Below are positions 1 through 5,185 of a DNA stretch of 5,185 nucleotides, piece after piece. The DNA comes from Hyphomicrobiaceae bacterium (GTDB lineage Bacteria; Pseudomonadota; Alphaproteobacteria; Rhizobiales; MH13). The stretch's first letter is position 1. Each line of letters starts with the position of its first letter. The notes below the pieces were generated by a model that saw nothing but the letters and a program-made list of their open reading frames with translations, made no database searches and was not told the DNA's origin. The position numbers and the translations under genes were made by a program. The DNA lies in contig JAGRKQ010000104.1 in assembly GCA_020442235.1 (NCBI GenBank), forward strand, positions 1 through 5,185, read 5' to 3'.

Positions 1-123
1 GTCGAAGAGCCGGTTGCCGCCGAGACCTCTGAGGAAACGACCGCCAGCGAAGAGACCGAAGAAGAGGTGGACGACAATCGCCCGAAGCGCTCGGGCTGGT
101 GGCAACGCCGCTCCTTCTTCTGA
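1..123 (+). CDS. rne: C-terminal end of a probable ribonuclease E (partial)
   Basis: Reading frame 1 is open from the window edge to a TGA at 121-123, giving 40 residues. The first part is very acidic (runs of Glu with Thr, Ser and Ala). It is followed by a short basic and aromatic end, RPKRSGWWQRRSFF. An acidic, disordered C-terminal region closing in a KRxGWWQRR-type tail is what I associate with RNase E of rhizobia. RNase E is the endoribonuclease that starts mRNA decay and processes rRNA, and its C-terminal half is the degradosome scaffold. No catalytic domain lies inside the window, so the call rests on the tail and on gene order alone. Any acidic-tailed protein ending in a similar basic/aromatic motif is the alternative. 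It converges with the aminotransferase gene, 39 bp separating the two stop codons. Confidence 0.65.
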   Translation, partial: VEEPVAAETSEETTASEETEEEVDDNRPKRSGWWQRRSFF

Positions 124-136
124 AGTCCCCCGGATC

Positions 137-168
137 GGCTGAAGGCTTTTTGACCGAAGCCCTCAGCC
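137..168. terminator. Inverted repeat at convergent gene ends, candidate bidirectional terminator
   Basis: GGCTGAAGGCTT at 137-148 pairs with AAGCCCTCAGCC at 157-168. This gives 11 Watson-Crick pairs and one A-C mismatch (143 with 162), plus a T-G wobble closing a loop of about 6 nt. It lies just past the stop of the upstream + strand gene and spans the aminotransferase stop codon on the - strand. Neither side has a T-run, so it is not a textbook intrinsic terminator. It could still act as an mRNA 3'-end stabiliser or pause site for both genes. Confidence 0.5.
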
Positions 169-1359
169 CTTGAGATGATCGCCGAGGCGGCTCACCGCCT
201 CGGCGATTGTCGTTTCGGCGCCGGCAAAGGAGAGGCGCACATAGCGGTGTCCGCGCTCCAGGTCGAAATCGACCCCCGGCGTGATGGCAACGCCCGTCTC
301 CTGAAGCACCGTTGCGGCAAAGTCCCGGCTGTCGTTCGAGAACGGCGTCACATCGGCATAGATGTAGAACGCCCCGTCCGCCGGCAGGATGTCGCGAAAG
401 CCGATCTTTGGCAGGCTCTCCAGAAGCCGTGCGCGATTGCGCGCATAGCCGGCCTTGATCTCTTCCAGCGCCGGCGTGTCCTCGAAAACGGCTTCCGCCA
501 CGATCTGCGACAGTGCCGGTGCGCAGATGAAGAGGTTCTGCTGCAGCCGCTCCACCGTGCGCACGAGTTCCGGCGGGATCACCATCCAGCCGATGCGCCA
601 TCCGGTCATGCAGAAATATTTGGAGAAGGAATTGATGACGACCGCCTTGTCCGTGGCCGCAAGAATGCTCTCCTCCGCCCCCTCATGCACGAGGCCGTGA
701 TAGATCTCATCGGAGATGTAGGCGATGCCGGCATCCTCGGCAGCCCGCGCCAGCGCCTTTTGCGCCTCCGGTTGCATCACCGTCCCGGTGGGATTGTTCG
801 GGCTGGCAACAAGCAATGCAGACAACGGCTTGACTGAATGTTCTTCAAGCAATGCTTCAGGTGAAAGCACCCAGCGGCTTTCCGCTTTCAGGGCAATTTC
901 CGCCGGCACCATGTCGAGCGCGCGCACGATGTTGCGATAGGCCGGATAACCCGGCGCCGGCAGGGCGATCCGCGCACCGGCATCGCACAGTGCAAGAAAG
1001 GAGAGGATGAACCCGGCCGAAGACCCCGTGGTGATGACAATGCGCTCCGGGGCAATGTCGAGGCCGTGACGCTCCTTGTAGTGACGGGCGATGCGGGCGC
1101 GCAGGCTCGGTCGTCCCAGCGCCTCGGTATAACCGAGCTTGTCGGCCTCCTTTGCCAGCGCCCGTTCCGCCGCCTTGCGCGCTGTCTCCGGCAGAGGGGC
1201 AGCCGGTTGCCCGACCTCCAGATGCAAGACCGACTGGCCGGCCGCCTCGCGCGCGGCGGCCTCGCGCATCACATCCATCGCCAGAAAGGCATCGATCTGG
1301 CCGCGCGCGGACAGCGCAACCGGCAACTGGGGCGACAGCAAAGAACGCGAAGCGGTCAT
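163..1359 (-). CDS. PLP-dependent class I/II aminotransferase
   Basis: A 398-residue fold-type I aminotransferase, the usual family length of about 390-400, acting in the cytoplasm on an amino acid/2-oxoacid pair. Visible motifs in order: the GYTEALG segment near residue 76; TTGSSAG at 110-116 (PLP phosphate cup); PGYPAY at 136-141; SPNNPTG at 186-192, with Asn189 contacting the cofactor; SDEIYHG at 216-222, with Asp217 on the pyridine nitrogen and Tyr220 on its O3'; NSFSKYF with the Schiff-base Lys247; TGWRIGW at 252-258; and YVRLSFA with Arg375 for the substrate carboxylate. All key residues are intact. I chose the ATG at 1359-1357 because family homology starts shortly after it and a GAGGAA lies 12 nt upstream; the frame stays open to 1659 but would run into the divergent gene. 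The substrate cannot be read from sequence: aspartate or aromatic aminotransferase relatives are likely, so no symbol is given. It is divergent from the M48 gene and convergent with the gene at 1-123. Confidence 0.93.
   Translation of the reverse strand: MTASRSLLSPQLPVALSARGQIDAFLAMDVMREAAAREAAGQSVLHLEVGQPAAPLPETARKAAERALAKEADKLGYTEALGRPSLRARIARHYKERHGLDIAPERIVITTGSSAGFILSFLALCDAGARIALPAPGYPAYRNIVRALDMVPAEIALKAESRWVLSPEALLEEHSVKPLSALLVASPNNPTGTVMQPEAQKALARAAEDAGIAYISDEIYHGLVHEGAEESILAATDKAVVINSFSKYFCMTGWRIGWMVIPPELVRTVERLQQNLFICAPALSQIVAEAVFEDTPALEEIKAGYARNRARLLESLPKIGFRDILPADGAFYIYADVTPFSNDSRDFAATVLQETGVAITPGVDFDLERGHRYVRLSFAGAETTIAEAVSRLGDHLKG
178..207. repeat. Perfect 13-bp inverted repeat with 4-nt loop inside the aminotransferase 3' end
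   Basis: ATCGCCGAGGCGG at 178-190 is the exact reverse complement of CCGCCTCGGCGAT at 195-207, with loop CTCA at 191-194. Two wobble pairs and one A-T pair could extend it outward. On the - strand it encodes the end of the aminotransferase, around Ile-Ala-Glu-Ala-Val-Ser-Arg-Leu-Gly-Asp. On the + strand it lies 55 bp past the stop of the gene at 1-123 and is followed by the moderately T-rich TGTCGTTTC. It is a plausible terminator for the upstream + strand gene placed inside the neighbour's coding sequence. Confidence 0.6.
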
Positions 1360-1379
1360 GGGAATGCCGAATTCCTCAT
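1358..1379 (-). promoter_or_regulatory. Hairpin covering the aminotransferase ribosome binding site and start codon
   Basis: Read on the - strand, ATG-A-GGAAT pairs with ATTCC-CAT around the 5-nt loop TCGGC. That is 8 bp with one bulged A. The stem contains most of the only good Shine-Dalgarno-like sequence (GAGGAA, 1377-1372) and the first two bases of the start codon. If it forms in mRNA it would hinder initiation. The stem is short, so chance is possible. Confidence 0.35.
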
Positions 1380-1401
1380 TTGTGATGCGCCATGACGTCG
1401 G

Positions 1402-1429
1402 TTGACCGGCACCCGGCGGCTGATACCTT
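1402..1429 (+). promoter_or_regulatory. Possible sigma-70-like promoter for the M48-dsbA pair
   Basis: The -35 candidate TTGACC matches the TTGAC core well. The -10 candidate TACCTT, 16 nt on, is a poor match. Position is the main support: it points at the gene starting at 1484, with no other candidate in the gap. Confidence 0.25.
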
Positions 1430-1470
1430 CCCATGACACGCTGCGCCTTTCGAGGGAAGGCAGAGGTGCC

Positions 1471-1476
1471 AAAGGA
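1471..1476 (+). promoter_or_regulatory. Ribosome binding site that sets the M48 start
   Basis: AAAGGA lies 7 nt before the ATG at 1484. It favours this start over the in-frame ATG at 1433, which has no purine-rich sequence ahead of it. Confidence 0.7.
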
Positions 1477-1483
1477 CAGACCG

Positions 1484-2923
1484 ATGACCCGAACCGCATT
1501 GCGGGCCCTGACTTCTTCCGCCGTTCCGCCTGGCGTCGGCCTGTGGCGCCGTCTTGCCCGCCGCCTGGCCCACAGCGCCCTTTCCCTCACACTGGCAGGT
1601 GCCGTCAGCCTGGGTGCCTTCACGACCAGCGCTTCGGCGCAGCGTCGCATTCCGATCATCCGCGATGCCGAGGTCGAGGCCCTGATGCGCGATTACGCCG
1701 CGCCGATCCTATCCGCCGCCGGGCTCGGGCGGTCCGCCATCGAGGTCGTCATTGTCAACGATCGCGATTTCAACGCCTTCGTCGCCGATGGCCGGCGCAT
1801 CTTCATCAATCTCGGCGCCATCCTTCAATCCGACACACCCGGAGAGGTCATCGGCGTTCTGGCGCATGAAACCGGTCATCTGGCCGGCAATCATCTGGCC
1901 CGCATCCGTCAGGAATTGGCACGCGCGCAGGTCATTTCCGCTGTCGCCATGCTTGCCGGCGTTGCCGCTGTTGCAGCGGGCGCTGCGACCGGATCGCGCG
2001 ATGTGACCCGCGCCGGCGCGGGCATCGTCTCCGGCGGTGGCAATGTCGCCGCCCGCACGCTTCTCGCCTATCAGCGCGGCGAGGAACTGGCCGCCGACCG
2101 CGCCGCCCTCACCTATCTGCAGGCGTCCGGCCAGTCCGCGCGCGGCATGCTGACGGTTTTCCGGCGCTTTGCCGGCCAGACGATGTTTTCCGGCCGTTAT
2201 GTCGACCCCTATGTGCTGTCTCATCCGCTGCCCAACGACCGCATCGCCCTTGTCGAGCGCCTTGCCCAGCAGAGCCGCTATTACGACCGCCCCGATCCGG
2301 CCGAGTTGCAGCTGCGCCACGATCTCGTGCGGGCCAAGCTGATCGCCAGCCTGGAAGGCGCGCGCACCATCGCCCGCCATTATCCCGACAGCGACACCAC
2401 TCTGCCGGCCCGCTATGCGCGCGCCATTGCCGCCGGGCGCTTTTCCAGCCCCCGTGAAGCCGCACGCCTCTTCGATCAGTTAATCGCCAGCGCACCGTCC
2501 AATCCCTGGTTCTGGGAAGCCAAGGGCCAGGCCATGTTCGAGGCCGGCCGGGCGCGCGAGGCCGCCGAAGCATATCGCAGGGCCATCGAACTGGCGCCCG
2601 ATGAACCGCTGATCCGCGTCCTTTATGGCGCGGCGCTGGTCGAGACCGGCTCGGACGGCGTTCTGCGCGATGCCGTCAACCAGCTGGAACGCGGCCTTCG
2701 CACCGAACAGCTTGCCATCGGCTTCCGCTTTCTCGGCCGGGCCTATTCACGCCTTGGCGATGATGGCCTTGCCGTGCTCGCGGCGGCATCGGAAGCCTTT
2801 GCATCTGGCGACATCGACGGCGCCAAGGGCTTTGCCCGCCGCGCGCAGGGCCTGCTCGCCCGCGGCTCGCCCGGCTGGTTGCGCGCCGAAGACATCATCA
2901 CCTATGAGCCACCCCGGCTTTAA
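1484..2923 (+). CDS. Exported BepA-like M48 family zinc metalloprotease with TPR-type C-terminus
   Basis: The 479-residue product begins with a long signal peptide: Arg-rich segment near 22-28, hydrophobic core about 31-46, and Ala-Ser-Ala at 50-52 suggesting cleavage before Gln53. The M48 domain follows, with HETGH at 128-132 (zinc ligands His128 and His132, catalytic Glu129). The E-x-x-A-D motif in EELAAD supplies the third ligand, probably Glu201. SHPLPNDR contains His247, which matches the HPLP histidine of E. coli BepA known as the His switch that holds the protease inactive. An Ala/Gly-rich hydrophobic stretch at about 149-170 follows the zinc helix. Residues about 320-470 are paired helices, with one clear TPR at about 340-373. 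The architecture is that of BepA (YfgC), the periplasmic chaperone/protease that helps LptD and other outer-membrane proteins assemble at BAM or degrades stalled ones. It has no cysteine. A DsbA-like gene follows after 25 bp, probably cotranscribed. Family assignment is secure; the specific BepA role is inferred. Confidence 0.92.
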   Translation: MTRTALRALTSSAVPPGVGLWRRLARRLAHSALSLTLAGAVSLGAFTTSASAQRRIPIIRDAEVEALMRDYAAPILSAAGLGRSAIEVVIVNDRDFNAFVADGRRIFINLGAILQSDTPGEVIGVLAHETGHLAGNHLARIRQELARAQVISAVAMLAGVAAVAAGAATGSRDVTRAGAGIVSGGGNVAARTLLAYQRGEELAADRAALTYLQASGQSARGMLTVFRRFAGQTMFSGRYVDPYVLSHPLPNDRIALVERLAQQSRYYDRPDPAELQLRHDLVRAKLIASLEGARTIARHYPDSDTTLPARYARAIAAGRFSSPREAARLFDQLIASAPSNPWFWEAKGQAMFEAGRAREAAEAYRRAIELAPDEPLIRVLYGAALVETGSDGVLRDAVNQLERGLRTEQLAIGFRFLGRAYSRLGDDGLAVLAAASEAFASGDIDGAKGFARRAQGLLARGSPGWLRAEDIITYEPPRL

Positions 2924-2948
2924 GAGTTTCACCGGAGATTCCACATCC

Positions 2949-3767
2949 ATGACCACCCGTTCGCTTCTGGCCGGCCTTGTTCTGGCCGCAGCCGCCGTCG
3001 TTCCTGCCCTCGTCGGCCTTGCATCCCTCAAGGGTGAACCCGAACCGATGGTGATCGAGGAAGCCCCGGCCGAGCCGGCCGTTTCTGAATTGAGGGCCCT
3101 CCTGGAAGCCGATCCGGAAGGCGCGGTTGCCCTGGTGCGCCAGGCGCTGCTGACCGATCCCAACATCCTGGAAGAAGCGATCACCGCGCTCGAAACCCAG
3201 CGCGCCGAGGCGCAGGCGGCAGCGGTCGGCGACGTCATCGCCGCCAATCAGGCAGCGATCTTCGAGTCCGAGCACAACATCGTGCTCGCCAATCCCGAAG
3301 GCACAATCACGCTGGTGGAGTTCTTCGACTACAATTGCGGCTTCTGCCGCAGGGCGCTCGAGGATCTCGATGCCCTTGCTGAAGCGCATCCCGAACTGCG
3401 CATCGTGGTCAAGGAATTCCCCGTTCTGGGTCAGGATTCGGTCGATGCGGCGCGCGTCTCGCTGGCCTTTGCCATGCAGGAAGGGCTCGACTACGCCTTC
3501 TTCCACAACGAGCTTCTGGGCAATCGCGAACGGGCGAACGGCGAGGAAGCACTGGCGCTCGCCGAACTGCTCGGCGCCGACATGGACCGCCTGCGCGAAG
3601 ACATGACCTCTCCGGCGATCGAGGCGGCCATTCGCGAATCCTACGAACTGGCCAATGCCCTCGGCATCAATGGCACGCCGAGCTTTGTCGTTGGCGACCA
3701 GCTGATCTTCGGGGCCGTGGGTTTTGACGCCCTCGTCGCGGCCGTTGCGAGCGCTGCGGGAAGCTGA
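2949..3767 (+). CDS. DsbA/ScsC-like periplasmic thiol:disulfide oxidoreductase
   Basis: The protein has 272 residues. Residues about 5-26 are hydrophobic after a short basic start, a signal peptide or N-terminal anchor without an obvious AxA site (cleavage near Ala20 or Ala25 is possible). Residues about 45-105 form a charged helical region (ALVRQALLTDPNILEEAI) resembling the N-terminal domain of ScsC/Com1-type proteins, which mediates trimerisation in known ScsC isomerases. The thioredoxin-fold domain starts near 110. FFDYNCGFCRRAL carries the active site Cys130-Gly-Phe-Cys133, and GTPS at 242-245 carries the cis-Pro (Pro244). These are the only two cysteines. It should act on envelope protein disulfides; whether as oxidase or isomerase is open, though the helical N-terminal region favours an ScsC-like isomerase. 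The ATG at 2949 is chosen because the signal sequence begins there and GGAG lies 11 nt upstream; the frame is open further upstream only by overlapping the M48 gene. It lies 25 bp after the M48 stop, suggesting one transcript. Confidence 0.9.
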   Translation: MTTRSLLAGLVLAAAAVVPALVGLASLKGEPEPMVIEEAPAEPAVSELRALLEADPEGAVALVRQALLTDPNILEEAITALETQRAEAQAAAVGDVIAANQAAIFESEHNIVLANPEGTITLVEFFDYNCGFCRRALEDLDALAEAHPELRIVVKEFPVLGQDSVDAARVSLAFAMQEGLDYAFFHNELLGNRERANGEEALALAELLGADMDRLREDMTSPAIEAAIRESYELANALGINGTPSFVVGDQLIFGAVGFDALVAAVASAAGS

Positions 3768-3776
3768 CCGCAAACC

Positions 3777-3831
3777 GGCATGAACCGAGGCGGCTCAGGA
3801 ACGCGCTTGCTCTTGGACGCCTCTTCATGCC
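3777..3831 (+). repeat. Long stem-loop between dsbA-like gene and aroQ
   Basis: GGCATGAA at 3777-3784 pairs with TTCATGCC at 3824-3831. After a 2-nt bulge (CC, 3785-3786), GAGGCG at 3787-3792 pairs with CGCCTC at 3818-3823. The total is 14 bp around a 25-nt loop. It begins 9 nt past the dsbA-like stop. There is no T-run after the second arm, so a simple intrinsic terminator is unlikely. It may be a 3'-end stabiliser, a leader element of aroQ, or a dispersed intergenic palindrome of the sort known in rhizobial genomes. Confidence 0.6.
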
Positions 3832-3876
3832 ATGACCAGTTGCCCTCGCGGCAGGCCCTGTGAAAGCGCCGGTTTC

Positions 3877-4311
3877 ATGTCTCTCGTTTTCGTCATCAAC
3901 GGCCCGAACCTCAATCTGCTCGGAACCCGCGAGCCGGACGTCTACGGCCATGAGACGCTGGAAGACGTCGAGGCACTGTGCCGCGACAGGGCCCGCGATC
4001 TCGATCTTGAGGTCGATTTCCGCCAGTCCAATCATGAAGGCGTGCTTGTCGACTGGATCCACGAGGCCCGCACGCTGGCCGACGGCATCATCATCAATGC
4101 CGGCGCCTATACGCACACCTCGATTGCCCTGCGCGATGCCCTCAAGGGCGTCGGCCTTCCGGCCATCGAGATCCATCTGTCGAACACCCATGCCCGCGAA
4201 CCTTTTCGCCACCGCTCCTATCTGGCACCGGTGGTCAATGGCGTGATCGCGGGCTTCGGCATCAACAGCTACGCTCTTGCCCTCATCGCCATGAGCGAGC
4301 TGATCGATTAG
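3877..4311 (+). CDS. aroQ: 3-dehydroquinate dehydratase, type II
   Basis: Converts 3-dehydroquinate to 3-dehydroshikimate, the third step of the shikimate pathway to chorismate; the type II enzyme is a cytoplasmic dodecamer acting by anti elimination through an enolate. The 144-residue length is typical. [13 protein letters not shown] at 8-20 is the family signature, with catalytic Arg18 and Tyr23. Asn74 in [10 protein letters not shown] and His80 line the active site. [17 protein letters not shown] carries general-acid His100 plus Arg107 and Arg111. Each catalytic position is one lower than the Mycobacterium tuberculosis numbering (Arg19, Tyr24, His101, Arg108, Arg112). The ATG at 3877 is chosen because the conserved beta strand [10 protein letters not shown] begins right there. 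Its Shine-Dalgarno is weak (GAAAG, 10 nt upstream). An in-frame ATG at 3832 would add 15 unconserved residues. It is followed after 53 bp by accB, an order common in alphaproteobacteria. Confidence 0.96.
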   Translation: MSLVFVINGPNLNLLGTREPDVYGHETLEDVEALCRDRARDLDLEVDFRQSNHEGVLVDWIHEARTLADGIIINAGAYTHTSIALRDALKGVGLPAIEIHLSNTHAREPFRHRSYLAPVVNGVIAGFGINSYALALIAMSELID

Positions 4312-4364
4312 TCAGAACGGGCCGGCATCGCGGCCACGGACACAGAAGAACGAAGATCCACACC

Positions 4365-4835
4365 ATGTCGAAAAACGCCTCCTCCTTTGACACAGGCCTC
4401 ATTCGCCAGCTCGCAGAGCTTTTGAACGAGACCGACATCTCCGAGATCGAAGTCGAAAAGGAAGATCTTCGCATTCGCGTGGCGCGCACCATCACCGTCA
4501 GCGCGCAGGTCGCCGCCCCGATGGCCGCACCGGCCGCCGCAGCGCCCGCACCCGCGGCTCCGGCCCCGGCGGCTGACAAGCCCGCCGCCGAAGCAGTGAC
4601 CGGCGAGGTGGTGCCCTCCCCGATGGTCGGCACCGCCTATTATTCTCCCGAACCCGGCGCCCGCCCCTTCATCGAGGTCGGCGACACCGTGCGCGAAGGC
4701 CAGACGCTGCTGATCATCGAAGCCATGAAGACGATGAACCAGATCCCGTCCCCGCGCGGCGGCAAGGTCAAGGCGATCCTTGTCGAAGACGGCCAGCCGG
4801 TCGAATACGGCGAACCGCTCGTCCTCATCGATTGA
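4365..4835 (+). CDS. accB: Biotin carboxyl carrier protein of acetyl-CoA carboxylase
   Basis: Carries the biotin that shuttles carboxylate from biotin carboxylase (AccC) to the carboxyltransferase (AccA/AccD) in the first committed step of fatty acid synthesis, in the cytoplasm. The 156 residues comprise an N-terminal helical region (about 7-46, [21 protein letters not shown]... onward) that binds AccC, an Ala/Pro-rich flexible linker (about 47-72), and the biotinyl domain (about 80-156). EAMKTMNQI places the biotinylated lysine at Lys122. SPEPGARPF at 94-102 is the protruding thumb loop typical of AccB and absent from other biotinyl domains. Length and lysine position match E. coli AccB. The upstream Shine-Dalgarno is weak and A/G-rich (GAAGA, 8 nt before the ATG). 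The next gene encodes its partner AccC, 10 bp away. Confidence 0.97.
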   Translation: MSKNASSFDTGLIRQLAELLNETDISEIEVEKEDLRIRVARTITVSAQVAAPMAAPAAAAPAPAAPAPAADKPAAEAVTGEVVPSPMVGTAYYSPEPGARPFIEVGDTVREGQTLLIIEAMKTMNQIPSPRGGKVKAILVEDGQPVEYGEPLVLID

Positions 4836-4839
4836 GGAG
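4834..4839 (+). promoter_or_regulatory. accC ribosome binding site overlapping the accB stop codon
   Basis: GAGGAG shares its first two bases with the accB TGA (4833-4835) and lies 6 nt before the accC ATG at 4846. This arrangement suggests translational coupling, which would help keep the two partner subunits in step. Confidence 0.75.
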
Positions 4840-4845
4840 CCGGGC

Positions 4846-5185
4846 ATGTTTTCCAAGGTTCTCATCGCCAATCGCGGCGAAATTGCTCTGAGGGTGCTGC
4901 GCGCCTGCAAGGAACTCGGCATCGCCACCGTCGCCGTGCACTCGACGGCCGACGCCAACGCCATGCATGTGCGCCTTGCCGACGAAAGCGTGTGCATCGG
5001 CCCCAACCCGGCGCGCGACAGCTATCTGAACATCCCCCAGCTTCTGGCGGCCTGCGAGATCACCGGCGCCGATGCGGTCCACCCCGGCTATGGCTTCCTC
5101 TCCGAGAACGCCCGCTTCGCCGAAATCATTGAGGCGAACAACGTCGCCTTCATCGGCCCGTCGGCGGAGCATATCCGCATCATGG
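4846..5185 (+). CDS. accC: Biotin carboxylase subunit of acetyl-CoA carboxylase (5' part)
   Basis: ATP-dependent carboxylation of the biotin on AccB, using bicarbonate. The window holds 113 codons plus one base, about a quarter of the roughly 450-residue enzyme; the gene runs off the right edge. The sequence covers the N-terminal biotin carboxylase domain: [20 protein letters not shown] at 4-23, the VAVHSTAD segment near 29-36, LADESVCIG at 44-52, SYLNIP at 59-64, [10 protein letters not shown] at 79-88, and [12 protein letters not shown] at the edge. All follow the E. coli AccC pattern closely. The next codon begins with G, consistent with the family's IMGDK. The central ATP-grasp catalytic residues are outside the window. 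The start is fixed by the strong GAGGAG site and by the conserved [12 protein letters not shown] beginning. It is co-oriented with accB and almost certainly cotranscribed. Confidence 0.97.
   Translation, partial: MFSKVLIANRGEIALRVLRACKELGIATVAVHSTADANAMHVRLADESVCIGPNPARDSYLNIPQLLAACEITGADAVHPGYGFLSENARFAEIIEANNVAFIGPSAEHIRIM

Larger units (their letters stand above)
1360..1483. promoter_or_regulatory. Divergent intergenic region between aminotransferase and M48 peptidase
   Basis: These 124 bp separate two genes transcribed away from each other, so both promoters should lie here or just inside the flanking codons. Toward the M48 gene, TTGACC at 1402-1407 followed after 16 nt by TACCTT at 1424-1429 is a weak sigma-70-like pair that would leave a leader of about 50 nt. 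I see no convincing promoter toward the aminotransferase. Apart from the short hairpin at the aminotransferase start, no operator-like dyad stands out. Confidence 0.55.

Noticed and set aside
1466..1471. Sigma-54-like TGGCAC on the - strand upstream of the aminotransferase
   Set aside because: The -12 element (TTGCA or TTGCT) is missing at the required spacing: the bases there read GCCTTC.
1433..1483. Alternative M48 start at the ATG at 1433
   Set aside because: It has no ribosome binding site and would put 17 extra residues before an already long signal peptide. The ATG at 1484 has AAAGGA 7 nt upstream.
1484..1640. Twin-arginine signal in the M48 leader (two RR pairs)
   Set aside because: The residues around the arginines do not fit S/T-R-R-x-F-L-K. 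An ordinary Sec signal with a long basic region is the simpler reading.
1360..1659. In-frame upstream extension of the aminotransferase by up to 100 residues on the - strand
   Set aside because: It would overlap the promoter region, start and signal peptide codons of the divergent M48 gene. The added residues are Arg-rich with no family resemblance, while family homology begins just after residue 1 of the chosen start.
2898..3773. Long open frame on the - strand opposite the dsbA-like gene (291 codons)
   Set aside because: It is a shadow of codon bias in GC-rich DNA. The translation shows no domain or export signal, and the + strand frame has clear Cys-Gly-Phe-Cys and cis-Pro motifs.
3832..3876. 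Alternative aroQ start adding 15 residues
   Set aside because: Type II dehydroquinases begin right at the first beta strand, which starts at the ATG at 3877. The extension is unconserved and lacks a ribosome site.
4320..4335. GGCCG/CGGCC hairpin between aroQ and accB
   Set aside because: It has only 5 bp and no T-run. Such short GC stems are expected by chance at this base composition.
4308..5006. Long open frame on the - strand opposite accB and accC
   Set aside because: It is antisense to two unmistakable enzymes, and its His/Gly/Arg-rich translation is what the complementary strand of Ala/Pro-rich codons produces.
1..5185. Search for CRISPR, insertion sequence, tRNA, phage or toxin-antitoxin signatures
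   Set aside because: No direct-repeat array, transposase motif, cloverleaf or small overlapping gene pair was seen. Genes are packed housekeeping types with uniform codon use.

Overview
The window is a GC-rich stretch of ordinary chromosome from an alphaproteobacterium, most likely a member of the Hyphomicrobiales (rhizobia and relatives). The lineage call rests on the codon bias, on the gene order aroQ-accB-accC, on a possible RNase E tail next to an aminotransferase and an M48 peptidase, and on the protein motifs. No mobile element, CRISPR array, tRNA or rRNA is visible, and nothing suggests recent transfer.

Layout: (1) 1-123 (+) is the last 40 codons of a gene ending in an acidic tail and a Trp/Arg/Phe end, probably RNase E (rne). 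(2) 163-1359 (-) is a complete class I/II PLP aminotransferase that converges on gene 1; two strong inverted repeats lie at this tail-to-tail junction. (3) 1360-1483 is a 124-bp divergent regulatory gap. (4) 1484-2923 (+) is an exported BepA-like M48 zinc peptidase with C-terminal TPR-type helices. (5) 2949-3767 (+) is an envelope DsbA/ScsC-like thiol oxidoreductase 25 bp downstream. (6) 3768-3876 is a gap with a long stem-loop. (7) 3877-4311 (+) is aroQ, type II 3-dehydroquinate dehydratase. (8) 4365-4835 (+) is accB, the biotin carboxyl carrier protein. (9) 4846-5185 (+) is the start of accC, biotin carboxylase, cut by the window edge.

Working together: the M48 peptidase and the DsbA-like protein look like a two-gene envelope quality-control unit (outer-membrane protein assembly or degradation plus disulfide handling). 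AroQ (shikimate pathway) and AccB/AccC (first half-reaction of acetyl-CoA carboxylase, fatty acid synthesis) are cytoplasmic housekeeping enzymes on the same strand. accB and accC are tightly packed, with the accC ribosome binding site overlapping the accB stop codon.

I found no undescribed multi-gene system. The signals most worth a second look are RNA-level: the convergent-end inverted repeats (137-168 and 178-207), a hairpin over the aminotransferase start, and the dsbA-aroQ leader, where one segment can pair either with a downstream arm or with the aroQ start codon.
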